Shown one piece after another: positions 40,301-54,284 of a stretch of DNA of 64,000 nt. A program made the position numbers and the translations under genes. The stretch comes from Isohypsibius dastychi (Eukaryota > Tardigrada > Eutardigrada > Parachela > Isohypsibiidae): contig JAQIWT010000003.1 in the NCBI GenBank assembly GCA_034696485.1, forward strand, positions 51,007 to 115,006, in the 5' to 3' direction. The notes under the pieces were generated by a model that was not told the DNA's origin, did not search any database, and saw only the letters and a program-made list of their open reading frames with translations. The stretch's first letter is position 1. Every line of letters starts with the position of its first letter.

Positions 40301-43300
40301 AAACGCTGCGGACCGTTGATCCGTTGTTGAATTTGCGCCACAAGAACCAACAACAGCTTGGAAAAGTTACCCAGTTCTGGCGTTTGTACCATCTCGGACT
40401 TATTTTAAACAGCTCAGCAACGGAATGCCTTACTTCGGAAAATTCTGAAAATTTGCGGAACCAAGTTTTGAGTTTGTTGATACGCGATTATGATGCCATT
40501 CCGGTTGCCATTCGCGAAATTTTGTTCGTCGCTGGACTCACAGGAGGTTCTGATTTGTTGAATCCACTCGAATACTTCTCACTACTATATCAATTGTTAT
40601 CGAGTATTCCTCGGAGCGAGCATGATTTGCTGGATGAGGAATCGCTGGTTTCCGGAAACTTGTTTTTGTGGAATCGGGAAATCACCGCTGTGTTGCGTGC
40701 TGGGAATTCAAGTGAATCAGTTTCTTTGGGCAGACTGCATGAACAAATTGACGCGTTGAAGCAGCTAAAGCGCGTCTTATGGAGAACTTCCGCCTTTGAT
40801 TTTGTTGACCCACTGCGGTAAGTGAACCCCCTTCAGATAGATATCCTTGAATACTTGGAGCTCCAGGTTTCTGTTCTGTTTCTGATTTTCAAGCCGGTTT
40901 TGAGATAACACAACTGATTCTGTGTTTTATAGTACTTCACTCTTGAGCAAAATCTTCAAGACTCTGACCTCAGCAGCTGCTGCTGTCTTCCCTGGCTCAT
41001 CGATAAATGTCACCCCATCAGAATTGTTTGCTAGTGTGTGTGACATCCTTCCGGCTAGAGCGAATCTGATTAATCTGGAGAAAAAGTTAACCGAACAACC
41101 CTCAGTTTTCTGTACTGCGTTACAATCCGTTAAAGCCTCGGAAATGGCTGACGAAGAGTCGGCTGCAGTTGGATGGATATTTACGGGTCTGGCTGTTCAG
41201 AAGATGTTCTTCCCGCCAATGATGGATCCGGTGCAGAAAGCTCAGATTAAGCGAGATTGTCATGTTTATCAGGTGAATATTGAAAGTAATTGAAGTTGAC
41301 CATCTGAAAACTTTCACTTCTATTTCAATATTTATTTTAATTTTTTGTTGATTTTTCATTTTTTGTGTCATTTTAGGCGGTTGAGTGTCAAGGATCACTG
41401 CTAGTCACAGCTGAGTATTTCAAGAATCTGTACGGAACCGCCGATGAACGAAATTATGACTCGTTTTTTACCGAGTTCCACAAATCACATTTGGAGAAAA
41501 CGGAAGCGATCCTTTCAGCCGGAAATGTGCATGCCGCTGTATACAGACCTCAACCCTCGATGTATGCTGCTTTGGTTCAAGATGCTACTTTTATCCGCGA
41601 ATCAGTCACCATGCAAGCTGTTGAATGCCTCGAAATTCTCCGGATGGGGCAGTCGGCTGAAAATTACAAAGAGATTAAAAGCATGTTGGAAAATTCGGTC
41701 AGCCGATTTTCGTCCCTAACGCGGCTTGTGGAAGAGAACCGACAGAAGTTCTTGGCGTATAAAGATCTGACCTCGCTCTTTTTGTCCGGAGTCCACCAAG
41801 TAATTATCCACTTGTTGAAACTGGGTTTCTTTTGGGTAATTTTTCTGTTTCAGGTGATATTCGGCATGCGGTTGCTGCACGAAATAATTGCCAAAAAACT
41901 GACTTGGTTCCAGCTAGGATCGAATGACCAGTCTTTACTGGCCTTACATAAAATTCTCGGAGTATTCGCCTTCGGCAGCCCGAATTCGGAATCTTATGCA
42001 GAGATTGCTCGCTTGATTTGGACGAATAGATCTGCCCTAATTAAAATGTTGCGCCCGGATTTGGAAGAAGTTCCTGTTGTGGAGATCGGTCTGGCGGTTT
42101 TGACGCTTGGTGTCATTCAGCAACAGTTTGGGAGTTCTACCCGGATTTCAGATGGAACGGGACGGCTGATCCACGCTGTTTTCGCTCGCATCGCCAAATT
42201 GTGGACCGATCTGGAACTGAAACGCAGGATTGCGGAAGCTGAAAAAGAACAGCTTTACAAATTCGTCAAGAAACCGGAAGTGGACAGTTTTCCAACATTT
42301 CAAGAAGCGTTCGATGACCTTTTCCAAATCCATGATTCTGAACCGGAAACAAAGAAATCCCGAAAGAAGGAGTTTGGTTTGGAATTGCAGAACGAGATTG
42401 TCAGACTTCACAATGACATCATTTCGAAGAAGTCGCCAACGGAAGCTGGAAAAGTTTTTTCGGAAGCCCATAAAATCCTTAGCGAGATTAATCTCAGATC
42501 GAATGGGGCTCTTGGTAATTCGAAATATATATATCACTTCCGTTTGCTGATTTCTAACTGACTCATTGTAGGTGGTCAGATCGCGTCGACATTTCAGCTC
42601 TTACAAGCAAGGTCAGCTGAGATAAATCTTGACAGTGCAACCACATCCACCGACAAAGCCTGGAGTTTCTACCAGGATGCAAATGTGGAGAAAACGCGAA
42701 GTTGTATTCCAGTTCTTATGGATGTCAAGTCCAGAATGACAGAGCTTTTGGAAGAATGGCCATCGAATCCTGTACTGGAAGAAGTGGTCCTGGTCATCAA
42801 CCGGATTTTATCTTTTGATTGCACGGAGCCGATGGCGAAGTTTCTGGCTGGGCTGGAACTTTTGTTGACCAAGTGCCAGAATTGGGAAGTGAAGGCACAT
42901 AGTGGAGTGAGCGTGGAACCACAGATGAAGGTGCTGACTGAGAAGATTTTGGAATGGCGCCGATTGGAGTTGAGGTTTGTTGGTGATATTTTTGTCTTGT
43001 TGGAATTAACCAGTCAGAAATTGATTTCTTTTGGTTAGTGAATGGAAGAATTCATTGAAGAGAGTCAGACTGGATAAGGCTCGGAAAGCTGGGAAATGGT
43101 GGCCATTCGTTTTTACGACAGTCCTCGAATGTATTGAGTCGAAGGTAATTTGAGGTGGAAATTGGAACTTGTTGCAGAAGGTTCACATTTGTTGTGATTT
43201 TTTTAGAACAAAGAGCGAAACGATGAGCTTATTCGTATTCTGCAGAACTTTGTCGAAGTGTCAAGTTTGGGAGATTTCGAAAGTAGACTGGAGCTTTTGA

Positions 43301-46300
43301 AGTCTGTTGCTGACCACTTTGGTGCTGTTGAACCAGTTGCAGGTATTATGTTCTGAATTGCGTTTTCTCGTGGTTTGATGAAGTTAAATGTTTGAATCGG
43401 CTTGTTTAGAGGAGACGTGTTGCATTTTGAGAAACATCCATGGATATTACGCTGTATTCATTCCGGAAATTGAGAAAAAGGTATCGGAAGCACTTCGTCC
43501 GGTTGAGACGGATTTGAAGAATTTTGTGAAAATCGTCCGGTGGGATCCGGATATGAAATATTGGTCTCTGAAACACACCGTTGACAAAGCCCATCGTCGA
43601 GTACTGGAATTCATGCGCAAATTTGAGGTATGAATGATTCAGTTGTCTGGATCGGTTCATTTAGGGAAACGAAGTTGCTTAATAAAGTTTGCATTTAGCT
43701 GGCATTGGACTCCCGCGTGGAACTTGTTCTGATGAACCACACATTGGATCCCCTGGTTGTTAGAGAAAGTTTCGACTGGAGAATTTTGAAGACGTCTGTG
43801 ACCAGTTCTGGTTTTCTGACATCGTTGCCCGGACTCCCGAACTTACCCTTGTTCTGTCGAAAAAGTCAGAAATTTGTGCGGCAAATCTTGCGATCGTTGA
43901 GTTATATGGATAGGGTCAGAGCATTAGTAGATCTTGCAGGTATGGTTTTTCTTTGCTCTTGTAGTCTTGTTGCAAGATCGAACTGATTTTCGCAGACCAA
44001 GCCGAGTTGCGCCACAAGGAGCTTAAAATCGAGCCGCCTGAGAATCTGACAAAAGATAAACGCAAAGAGACTTTGAAGGTTTTGGTTCAGCGTCGCCGTC
44101 TTGCGTTCACCAGCCTATCCAAGAGCTTGAAGGAAATCGGTAAATATATTTCTACCAGAATTTAGTAACATTGGTAGTATCATCATCAGTTGGTGCTCAT
44201 TTAATTACGATTACATTTGTATTCTTACCATACCGATTTTGTGGTTACTTTATGCACAAATACGGTTTCCGCTGTTAATTTCTTTGATTGATTTCAGGTC
44301 TATCGGCAAGAAAAGGGATGACCTTGGCATCCATGAAGAACCCAAACGATTCTTTGGCTGTTCCGTCGATATTTTCAACCAATGCAGGAAGCCACACCGA
44401 ACTGATCAACTCATGTCAAACGGAATATTATTTGAATCTGATCAACCTGGATCTGTTCCGAAAGTTGGCTGAAAAACCGAATAAATCGCTCCCGGGTACT
44501 GTTCTCGCATCCATGAGAGGCTACGTTGAACATCTGCATCATATCATCATTGATAACTGCCGGCTGGCTTCGAGAACTGTGAATGAGAACGAGTCGATTC
44601 GTACCTTCCTGATGTCTGTTCAGAGAAATTCATGGAAAAACGTGGCTAGCGCGCTAACAAATTCGCAGTGCCGACGTTTAACGGTGCGTTTGAGAATAGT
44701 TGAAAATTTTGGTGAATTTGTTTACGGGTAATGGTACTGTATTGCAGGAAGAAGCAGCAGAAATCACATCGGTCATTTTGTCGACTTTGGAGAAATACAC
44801 GTTGCTGATGGACTCTGTCCCAGCCGGAAATGACGAAGATGACAAAGAATTCCTTAACTGCATATTCGGTAATCCCGGTGGTCTGGATTCATCATCGGCA
44901 GAGTGGAAGAAAATCAATCGTTCATTCGAGGTTGAAACATCTTTTCTTGTTTATTATAGCTGAAATTCGGAACGATTTTTTGCATAGAAATCGACCAAGA
45001 TCGCGCGAAACATCATGGAAAATTTCAGATCTAAAACCACGTTAACAGTTGATGGCGGTTCGGATTTTGAGCTACTTTCTACATTCTTGGCTGGTTTCAC
45101 CGAAATTCAAACCGACCTGGAGAATATTTCTGCGATTTTACCGGCCGGCATCAGACCACTTCTTGTTGGACTTTGTGAGCAGTTGAAAGACTTTGTAGCC
45201 AGAATCGCCTTTTCTGCCCACGTTGCAAAAGATCATGATGTTGACAGCATGCTGATGATTCCGACCGGAAATATGACGAAACGCTTGCTGAAGAGCATTC
45301 AGGACATTGTGGGACGTAATAAGAGCGCGCTAAACTGGAAAAAGAAAGAGCTTACGGAATCGGAAGTTTCTAACGACAAACTGCTGACTGACCAGTTGAT
45401 GAAGTCGCTCGAGGCTGATATTGAAGTTTTGGACCTCGATAGAGTACATATCCGTTTTTTAAGTCATGAATATCTTCAAGAAATAATTTTGTATTTGTTA
45501 AAGGTCCTGCGTTCCGTCCGGAATTTCGTGAGAGCATCGCAAAAAGTCACCCCGGACATACGATTTAATGTTTACCTTGAAAGCATTCAGCCATTTTTCA
45601 CGGCTTTCTCTGCAATGTCAGATGGTTTCACCGAGTTGATCTTGGTGAACTTCCAAGCCAGCTGCCGATTGCTGAATATTCTGCTTGGGATTTTTTCGGA
45701 CCTTGTCAAAAATGTGAAGAATTTTGTGTTCCAAGTGAGCGCTGATTATATGTGGATTACGTTTTTAGGCATTTGGCGCAACCGAAGAAATCGACGATGA
45801 ACTGAAAGCCGAGGGATCTGCGCAGTTTGAAGAGGTTCAGTATCAATGCTGATCAAATGAGACTGGAATTCAAAAACCGGTCATTTTTTTAGACGGAACA
45901 AGCTGGAATGGGTGCCGGTGAGGGCGCTAAAGATGTCAGTGAACAGATCGAGAGTCAAGATCAGGTATGTCGCTTCGGAGATAGAACTGGTTAAGTTTTC
46001 AACTGTCTTCAAATAGGCATTTTTCTCGTGGTGACCTTTTCGCATACGTGATATTGTTTCGTATTGTCTGAGAATTTATTCAAAAGCAGATGATTGTCTT
46101 TCAGTTGGAAGACACTCGAAAAGAAGGTGAAGAAAAAAAAGAGGAAGAAGCTCCGAAAGAAGATCTTAAAGATGAAGAACACGGTATTGAGATGGAAGAA
46201 GATTTCGAAGGTGCCATGCACGACATCACTGAAGAAGGTTGGTTTTGATTTCGGATAATGACATTCATAGATTGTACGAATCATTTGATAGAACAAAAAT

Positions 46301-49300
46301 CCGGCGATGAATCTGGTGATGAAGAGGAAAACCCGGAAGTTGACGACGAAATGGGTGATGTTGATGAAAACCAGAAAACAGAACAGCTCGATGATGAGCT
46401 GTGGAAAGATGAAGGTGGGGACGACGAAGACTCCGGTGATGATGGCGAAAAAGACGACAAAGAGGTGATTGGGCAATTTAGTCGGGGAAGGTGGCTGTTG
46501 TCTTATGTTCTCCTTTATTCAGAATTCTGAAGCTGATGCCAAAGGGAAAAATGATGACAAACGGCAAGAACTGGCTGCTGGTGATTCGAATGCCAACCAG
46601 GAGGGCACAGAGGAACCGGCGGAAGATCAGCCAGAGAATGATGAGGTACTTATTAGAAGAAAGGGTCAACAAATGTTTATCTCAATGTTGACGAATTCTA
46701 GATGGACAATCAGACCGGAAATCCAGATGATGTTGATACCAAGGAACCACAAGAGACAGATGAATCTAAAATACCGGAATCGATGGAGATCGGTAAATAA
46801 AATAAAGATGTCGAAAATTTAGCATTTAGATTCAGCATTTAGAAAACCGAGTTTTTTGGGCCTTGTTGGTAACGGTTTCAACATCTTGATTGATTTTTTC
46901 AGAAAACGAGTCGGGAGATGAAGAGAATCCTGATACTGAGGAGATGAAAGAAGGCGAACCGGAAGCTGGTGAAACAGAAGATGAGTCCACTGAGGTAAGC
47001 TGCGACTCTAGTCCGTTCATTATTTCTCACTTCTAATTCTATTTTTGAAAACAGGAAAATCAACCGGCTGAAACTGGAAAAGTTGATGAAGAGTTGGCGG
47101 AAGATACTGAGACTCCGCAACTACCGGAAGCCGATTCCATTCAGCAGCCTTCTGCCTCCGCATCTGACCAGAATGAGGCTGATGGTGGAACAGAGGGAGT
47201 TGGACTTCCGGAACGAGGACCTGATGACCAGTCAAGTGGAACTAACAATTGCGAAGAAGTGATGGCCGATGAAAAAGTGAGTGGCTTTTGAATGAGAAAC
47301 GACTTATACGTTATTTCCGGCCTCCGTTCTGTCGTGTAGCTTTTTCGCTTTTGATCATTTTTCAATCGTCTGTAGGAGTCCTCCACTGCTGAAAATCAGT
47401 CGAACTCTGGAATCACCGCGGACACTTCCGGTCAGAATACTAGCAGCTCTCTTCCCCAGAATTCCGGACATAGTCGTCCAAAGAACATCGACAAACGAAG
47501 TCTGGAACAAACGAACCCTGATAAAACCAGCGGAGATCAAAGTCAGTCATACAAGAAACGGTTGAAGATGAGTCAGACCAAAAACTCGAAACCTGCGGAG
47601 AAAAAATCAGAGAACGACAAAAACGGCGCAGAATTATTCGAGCATGTCAAAAATGAAAACGAACAGTTTGATGCGCAAACTGTCGATGCTGCAAGCACCG
47701 ATGAGGCCGTGAGAAACAAATTGGAGAAATTCCAGATGGATGACGAGAAGGAAGAAGCGATGGAGACGGAAGACGAACCCGCTGTCGAAGAAGTAAGAAG
47801 CCGTTACAGGCCATGCAGCACCTTGAAGGAAATATTGTTCCATTAAATGAGTGTCCGAAAATAGTTCTGATAATTATTCTTAAGCTGATTTTTTCTTGGG
47901 TATTTCATAAATGCTAATTTTGCTTTCTTATTCCTACTGTTTTGCTTTCAGTCTGATTTGAAAACGGACACACTCAACGCTGATGTCGGGAAAATGAATG
48001 ACAAGAAGTCTGATCCCAGCAAGCAACCCGCCTCAGCCCGGATGGAAAGTGACGAGCCAGAATTCGTGGAAACTCCTGGTGATTTTCTGCAAACTCTGGG
48101 AGCTGCTCGAGAGAGTACCTCTTCCTTCCACACACAGTTGTCGGCTTTGGATCGAAGTGGACCTTCTGAGGTATACACAGCGGTTTTGAAAGTTTCGTCC
48201 GATTTGTATGAAATTCGCGTTATTTGTTTATTAGGCCGAAAAAGAAAATCTGAGAAGTGAGCTTGTCGAAGAAATGGCCAACTGGTCGAAGCGGTCATTC
48301 GATTCGGCCGAACACGTGAGTATTTAAGCTGTATCTAGTGAAATTGAAAATAACCTGGGGAAGATTACGTTTTCAGGAACGTATGGCGTTAGAGCTCTGG
48401 AAGAAATATGAGCTGGTCACTCAGAGTTACTCTTACGAGATGTGCGAACAATTGAGGCTTGTTTTGGAACCGACGAAAAAAACGAAACTCAAGTGAGATT
48501 TTGATGAATTTGGGAAAACATTGAATTTGGTTACTAACGTTTTCGATTATTTAGGGGTGACTATCGAACTGGAAAGCGGTTGAACATGCGAAAGGTTGTT
48601 GCTTATGTCGCTAGCAACTTCCGCAAAGACAAGATCTGGATGAGACGAAGTCTACCGAATCAAAGACAGTATCAAGTCATGATTGCTGTCGATGATTCTT
48701 CCAGTATGGCTGACAATCGCACGAAAGAGGTTTGTTTTTGGTTGACCTGGTGAACCGTTCGCGGACAAAAATGTTTTTTTCAGTTGGCGTTTGAGTCGCT
48801 GGCGCTTATCAGCAATTCCCTTACCTTGTTGGAAGTCGGTGAATTGTCGATTTGTTCGTTTGGTGAGAAAGTGGAACTGCTCCATCCATTCAACTTGCCG
48901 TTTAGCGGTCAGGATGGAGCCCGCGTCTTGACCAAGTTTTCGTTTCAACAAAAGAAGACCAATTTGGCTGAGGTTTGTAATATCCTGTGAAAAAACAATT
49001 ATACGCGTTTTTATTGTTTCTGCTTCTTTGTTATTTTTGCTCGCGTACTACCGAGTCTTTTGTTTCTTGTAGATGTTGAATTCCATGAGCGGAGTCTTTG
49101 ACGAATCTCGATCTCGGCTAACAGCATCGTCGAATGTTTCCCAGTTGCTTCTTATTGTGTCGGACGGAAGAGGAGTGTTTCGTGAAGGCGTGGAAATTGT
49201 CAAGAAGGCCATCCGGCGGCTCATTAACACGGGTGTATTCACAGTATTCGTTATCCTTGATAACCCTGGTGGACCCGAGCAGGTACTTGAGAACAAATAT

Positions 49301-49807
49301 GCATAACTTGTCGTGTCGCGAATTTGTTTTACTCGGAACAGAATTTTATTCATTGCATAATTCAGCAACTAATTTAGTAATTGAGATTTAGTAATTATAA
49401 ACAATACCACTCAACTAAATTTAGTTTCCGGAAATTACTGGCTGTCATTTTAGCTGAACTGCTGGGATTTTTTTAAAAATGTCTCAACTTTGCCACTCAT
49501 GATGTGAAGAATTTTCAGCGACTTTCTTTTCAAAATCTGTATTAGAATTTGTTTCTTCGTTTTCCAGAGTTCAATATTGGATATTCGTGTCCCGGTATTT
49601 GGCGCACCTGGTCAGGTAGGAAAAATGTGACATTGATTTTTAGCAAAGGGTGTCAGTATATTTTCATTTTAGCCATTGGAACTAAAGAGCTATATGCAGG
49701 ACTTTCCTTTCCCGTTTTATTTGGTCCTTCAAGATGTTAAGCAGCTGCCCTTAACCTTGTGCGACGCTGTGCGGCAGTGGTTCGAATTGATCGCTTCTCA
49801 TGATTGA
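31320..49807 (+). CDS. MDN1: Midasin (Rea1), giant dynein-like AAA+ ATPase of 60S ribosome assembly
   Basis: Removes assembly factors (Rsa4/Ytm1 type) from pre-60S particles in nucleus and nucleolus. Dozens of exons with introns often below 100 bp. Exon 1 is 31320-31391, joining in phase 0 to KYVLPSSYSETFDDLNLYIK. Six AAA domains follow. AAA1 (~31470-31990) has Walker A GSVGCGKSAL and Walker B WVILEDLD. AAA2 (~32930-34090) has GETGTGKTS and WVLLDEVN. AAA3 (~34600-35140) has GETSIGKTS and WIILDELN. AAA4 (~35500-36420) has GETGCGKTT and VFLLDEIS. AAA5 (~36870-37700) has GSPGVGKTS and WILLDELN. AAA6 (~37990-38900) has GGHGSGKTT and a degenerate WLLVENAN. A long helical linker covers ~38950-46000, and an Asp/Glu-rich tail ~46100-48250. 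The C-terminal MIDAS domain (~48560-49807) has DDSSSM, the metal-binding DxSxS motif, and ends LPLTLCDAVRQWFELIASHD before TGA. This is the family's complete architecture. Exon limits in the linker are approximate. Confidence 0.93.
46100..48250 (+). other. Acidic (Asp/Glu-rich) segment of midasin
   Basis: Several exons inside the midasin gene are dominated by Glu and Asp (for example KEGEEKKEEEAPKEDLKDEE and ENESGDEENPDTEEMKEGEP). This is the flexible acidic tail known in yeast and animal midasins, which tethers the MIDAS domain to the linker so that it can dock on the ATPase ring. Confidence 0.85.
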
Positions 49808-50304
49808 GCATTGCTCAACTACGTACTTTCCTTTAGACAAAGTTCTGAAAATCACTTTTGTTGAAACACTGTTTGTTTTATCTAGTAAATCGAAAGCAGT
49901 ACTAATTAAATATTGATTGGTTATTACTAGTTCGATTTCTCGATCCACGAAGTTTAGAAAGTCGGCTGTATTCTATTGTTTTTTGCGCTTTGGTGACTAA
50001 TTAAGAAGGCAGGTAAAACAGGCTTCCATCGCGCCACTGTTTTTCCAAGCAGGTAAACAATGCCAAAAAATGTGCTGCTTGAAGCTGATTTCAAGGAAAG
50101 TCAAGTCAGCTCTCATCAGTCATCGCCCATACCGATTCTCTTTCCTGAAAAAAGAGAGCGGATATCGGTTTTAGCCGTTCAGGTGAAGCGTATTTAGTTC
50201 CTGGTAAGCACGTTGATATTTTGCTCAGTTTAGCTTAACAAACTTCACAGCATAGATATAATACGTGATATTTGTTTCTCCAGGTCGTTGAAATTATTTG
50301 CGCC
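49808..50304. other. Intergenic region between midasin and family gene B
   Basis: About 500 bases with no gene. It should contain the midasin 3' UTR and the promoter and leader of gene B; no canonical AATAAA was noticed close to the midasin stop. Confidence 0.5.
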
Positions 50305-52507
50305 ATGAAGATCGCAGTTTTCGCATTATGTGTCGCAGCGGTAAGTCGCATTATTAATTATTTTAATTATGAGTTATTTTATTAAATATCATGTTTCGAA
50401 CTTGGTCTTTTGTCTTCGAAAATTGACGTTGAAGATTTTTGTATACATCGCCTTTATTTTATAAGTGAATCCATGGACAGAATTCTTGAATGAAATGTGT
50501 TCAAATTATATGGGTTTTGAATATTTCATGCTTCTCGTTAAACTGGTTCGTGCAATGAATTTGTCCTGTCTTTAGGTTTGCGCTCAGCGGGACAGTTTTG
50601 GCTCCAGTGGCGACCGCTTTGACCCCTCAGGGTCACGAGACAGGTTTCCGGCAACAAGTGGAAATTCTGATCGCGGTCGTGACACTAACCGGGATAGAGA
50701 CCGAGATACAGTTGGAAGTGGCAGTGGAGACCGATTCCCACCCTTCTTCCGTGTTGAAGTTGAAATCCAGAGACTCGAGAATAAGAATGGCTTCCGATCC
50801 GACGGAAAAGCCTGTGATTTGACCAGCGACTGTGATCCCCGTATATCTGCATATCTTGACGAGTGAGTTTGTCTAAATTAAGCGGCCTATATTCATGACA
50901 AAACTAGTGTATAAAAAAGTACAATTAATTCAAAAAAGCAATGCAGCATCAGGTGGCGGTCACCCTGTGTCGTATACCGGTTGAAGTTTTTGGTTTTAAT
51001 TTGACTTCGTTGTATTCGTTGTAGCGATAAGCCATTATCTCCATGGCCTGGCTCAAAACCAGTGAAAGACTGGGCTACAATTTTTGAGGCCACCGACAAC
51101 AATTCCCCAACAATTGGCAAATCTGTCAACCGTGACGTGTGTGGAGGATCAATCAGCGTAAGCAAGCACTAATTACGGTCTACATAGCATAACTCAAATG
51201 CGTTAAAAGAATCTGTTTCAACTATTTTTGCATATTTTAGAAAGTGAATTTGCGTGTGAACGTTGTGGATGTCGATTCGACTGTTGGCAACGATCTCATC
51301 GGCACTTTTGAATGCCTTTTCACCGTGAGTCCACGCGATATCGCCACATCCGCCGGAAACGCACAATGGGGTCCGTCGATGGAATGTGTCGGCGCAACTC
51401 AACAAGGAAAAATCAAGTACGAACTGAGTGCGATGAGCTTGTTACCGACTTCCCGGAAGAGAAGTTGGACAGTGGAGTTTTATGTCGTTTTTGTGTCAAC
51501 AGGTTGTTCGCTAGACTGCGAGGTTATGAAATCGCATCGTCAAGCTGCCAAGCAGTCGCTGGTGAGTTTGCCATTATGTAATCATTTTAATGGGTTTTGA
51601 TAACGATGAATTGGTTTCAGGATCTGGGATGAACACCGATTCATTAGTTAATGGACCATCCGCCAAACGGGAAGGAGAGCATGATTTTATTCGGGTGGAT
51701 GTTGAACTTGTCCAGTTATTGAATCCTCAAGGCGTGACGAATAAAAAAGTTAAATGTGATACCGGCAACGCATGCGACCCTTCGGTCTATGCGTACCTTG
51801 ATACGTAAGTTCGCGGGGATTATTAGAAACAGTTTTTTGCTGAAATTATTTAATGAATTTTTATAACAAATTTGCTTTGGTTTCTGCAGTGATAAGCCAC
51901 TGGCCGCCTGGCCCGGCTCGCGAACTGTGGACAAATATGAGCTGCTCTTCTCGACCAATAATGTCGACTCTCCAGTTATCAACAAAAATCTCGGCAAAAA
52001 TATTTGCGGTGGATCCGTTTCGGTAAATAGTTAATGGACCTCCAACAACTTGTGCATTAATTTAATACTGTTCTTGTTTTTTAGCAAATCAATCTGCGCG
52101 CTCATGTCGTCGATTCCGATGTCACAACCAACGATGATATCGAAGATTTTGAATGCGTTTTCGCAGCTGATTATCGAAAAGTTGCCCGAGATGTCTCTTC
52201 GGCTGACTGGTCTTCAACCCAAGACTGCAAGCCATTGCATCCAGGACATGATATCAGGTAATACTACCAGTACTTTGCATTCTGAAACGTTCCCAGATGA
52301 GACCTCTGAATTTTGAATTTACACCGCATTGGTATTTGGATCAATTCAAGTAATGCTTCGTCTGGACTTGAGTTGAAATTATTTCTCATTTCTAGACTGC
52401 AGTATCGTTACCGCCTGTATGATATCCTCCCAGCGGCCTGTGGAATCAAGCCGGCTGGAAGCAAACCTGCTGCATCCGGTGGCTTCCTCAGCAACATTTT
52501 TGGATAG
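50305..52507 (+). CDS. Family gene B: secreted two-module MNNL/C2-like protein with RD-rich spacer
   Basis: Exon 1 encodes signal peptide MKIAVFALCVAA. Exon 2 (from about 50578) begins with a low-complexity Arg/Asp/Gly/Ser segment (DRGRDTNRDRDRD) and runs into module 1: FRVEVEIQRLENKNGF, KACDLTSDCDPRISAYLD, SPWPGSKPVKDW, VCGGSIS, KVNLRVNVVDVD, NDLIGTFECLF, AQWGPSMEC, KLFARLRGYEIASSSCQAVA. A phase-1 intron leads through a short linker (GMNTDSLVNGPSAKREGEHD) into module 2: RVDVELVQLLNPQGV, CDPSVYAYLDT, AAWPGSR, KNICGGSVS, QINLRAHVVDSD, DFECVFAADY, ADWSSTQDC, LQYRYRLYDILPAACG. It ends with a Gly/Ala/Ser tail and TAG. Each module uses the same four-exon layout as gene A, and the first is of the 'RLRxYEI' subtype also found in gene D. 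Function unknown; no membrane anchor. Confidence 0.76.
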
Positions 52508-53082
52508 TAGGAGTAACCGTGTTGTTACGGGATGATATCACTATCGTATGTGTCGAGATCAAGTATTGTAATTTTCTTGTTTTGAACGGTCGTTTTTTTA
52601 ATGTCATTGATATCTTGTGGTTGGATAAAAAAGTGGAAAACAGCGCCGGTTCACTTTCTTCCGTCTGGTTATGACATGCGCTAGAGACTGATGAATTTCC
52701 TGAAGGCAAATTATAGTCGTTATCGAACAGCTGTGTTGCTTGATATCGTTCACTGAATGCTCTGGAACTTCAAAACAACAAAGCAGAGGAAGTTTTAACT
52801 AATTGCGTACTCGAAGACCGAAGTTTTGCCAAGGTTATTTTTTGTGTTTGCCCGAGGCCATAATTATGAGAACCCACACAAACAATACAAAGACATCAAT
52901 TTCAACGTAATGGAATATACCGTTCATTGATGTAAGTCTCAAATTTTCAGAAGATCTTTCTGGTGAGAAGATATTTCTCCATACAGTACAGTACTCTTCG
53001 ACACAAGCGCTTTGACACACCGGCTTCTTGTGTAGATATACCCTCCCAAAAGCCCTGCTTTCCAGAGTGTCTGACAATCAAC
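52508..53082. other. Intergenic region between family genes B and C
   Basis: About 575 bases without a supported gene. It includes a short run of overlapping CAGTAC/GTACTG words near 52985, of the kind also found at 32030, 61265 and 63035. Confidence 0.5.
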
Positions 53083-54284
53083 ATGAGGTTTATCGTTTTT
53101 GCATTTTGCATCGTAGTGGTACGTTTCGGATACATGACACTTTTGGAAACTAGTTTCTTTACAATGCCAGAATGGAAACTGCCGGATCTCGGTCCTCCAG
53201 AATTGTTATTTACAGGTTTCTGCCGCGAAGCTCGGAAGTCCAGCGGATGAGGAGATCACTGCAGAAGGTGACTCTGCAACTGGAGTTATATTTGGTGCGA
53301 AACTCCCGGGAGAGCATGATAACATTCGTGTGGAAGTCGAGTTAGTTCAGCTTTTGAACCCGCAAAGTGTCACATGGAAGAAAGAGAGCTGCGATTTCGG
53401 AAGCGCTTGCGACACGTGGATTTACGGCACAATGGACACGTAAGCGTTTAAATTATTTTCTCTATGTGATTGTGAACCATCAAAAAATACACTAGATTTA
53501 TCGGATTGGACATCTGTATTACAGAAATTCCTAATTTTCAGTGATAACCCTACCATGGCTTGGCCGGGTTCGAAAGGTGTTGATCGCTTCAACCTTCTAT
53601 GGTCCGGCAACAACGTTGATTCGCCGATCCTGAACAAAATTGCTCAAAAGGATATCTGCGGCGGACTTTCAATCACGGTAATACGGTCGGGTCGCAGACC
53701 CGTAGTCGGTCTCCAAACATCCGTTGTGGAGTAAAATCTTATGTTTTTAAATCTCTAAGTAGGTGAAAAAATTCATAATTATTATTTGCAATAAGACTTC
53801 GTCTTTCTAGTGAACTAAAAAACTTTGTTGTCGGTTTGATGGCTAATGGAATCATTATTCTTCCAGAAAGTGAATTTCCGGGTTCATGTGGTTGATGAAG
53901 ACATAACAAGCAACACCGAAATGGAGGACTTCGAGTGCCTTTTCGCCGCTGACTACCGAAAGGTCGCTCGAGACGTATCATCCGCTGAATGGTCAGCCAT
54001 CCGAGAATGCAAACCCTTTCACTCCGGCCATAACATCAGGTACCAGTCAAACTAATCACACATCCGTCATAAGTTTGCCAACAATAACCCCGCTGTAAAG
54101 AATTGTGTTTTTGATGTTCATGCAATTAAAGATTCGCATTTATCAGTTCAAAATGGAACATTCTTGCAGGCTGCAATATCGTTACCGAATCTGTGATGTC
54201 CCAAGGGATCAATGCACTCCAGGAGAGTCGGCAGGCACTCCCCAAGGTTCCGGGACCAAATTTCAGCTTGTCCTCATCCAATGA
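53083..54284 (+). CDS. Family gene C: secreted single-module MNNL/C2-like protein
   Basis: Exon 1 gives signal peptide MRFIVFAFCIVV. The phase-0 junction leads to an acidic pre-region (SPADEEITAEGDSATGVIFG). The module then reads RVEVELVQLLNPQSVTWKKE, SCDFGSACDTWIYGTMDT, MAWPGSKGVDRF, SPILNKIAQKDICGGLSIT, KVNFRVHVVDEDITSN, DFECLFAADYRKVARDV, AEWSAIREC, LQYRYRICDVPRDQC. The C-terminal tail ends GTKFQLVLIQ with TGA at 54282-54284. That tail is shared with gene D, marking C as close to D's second module. All four module exons have the same phases as gene A. The second cysteine motif is CDTW instead of CDP, as in D module 2 and E module 3. Confidence 0.78.
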
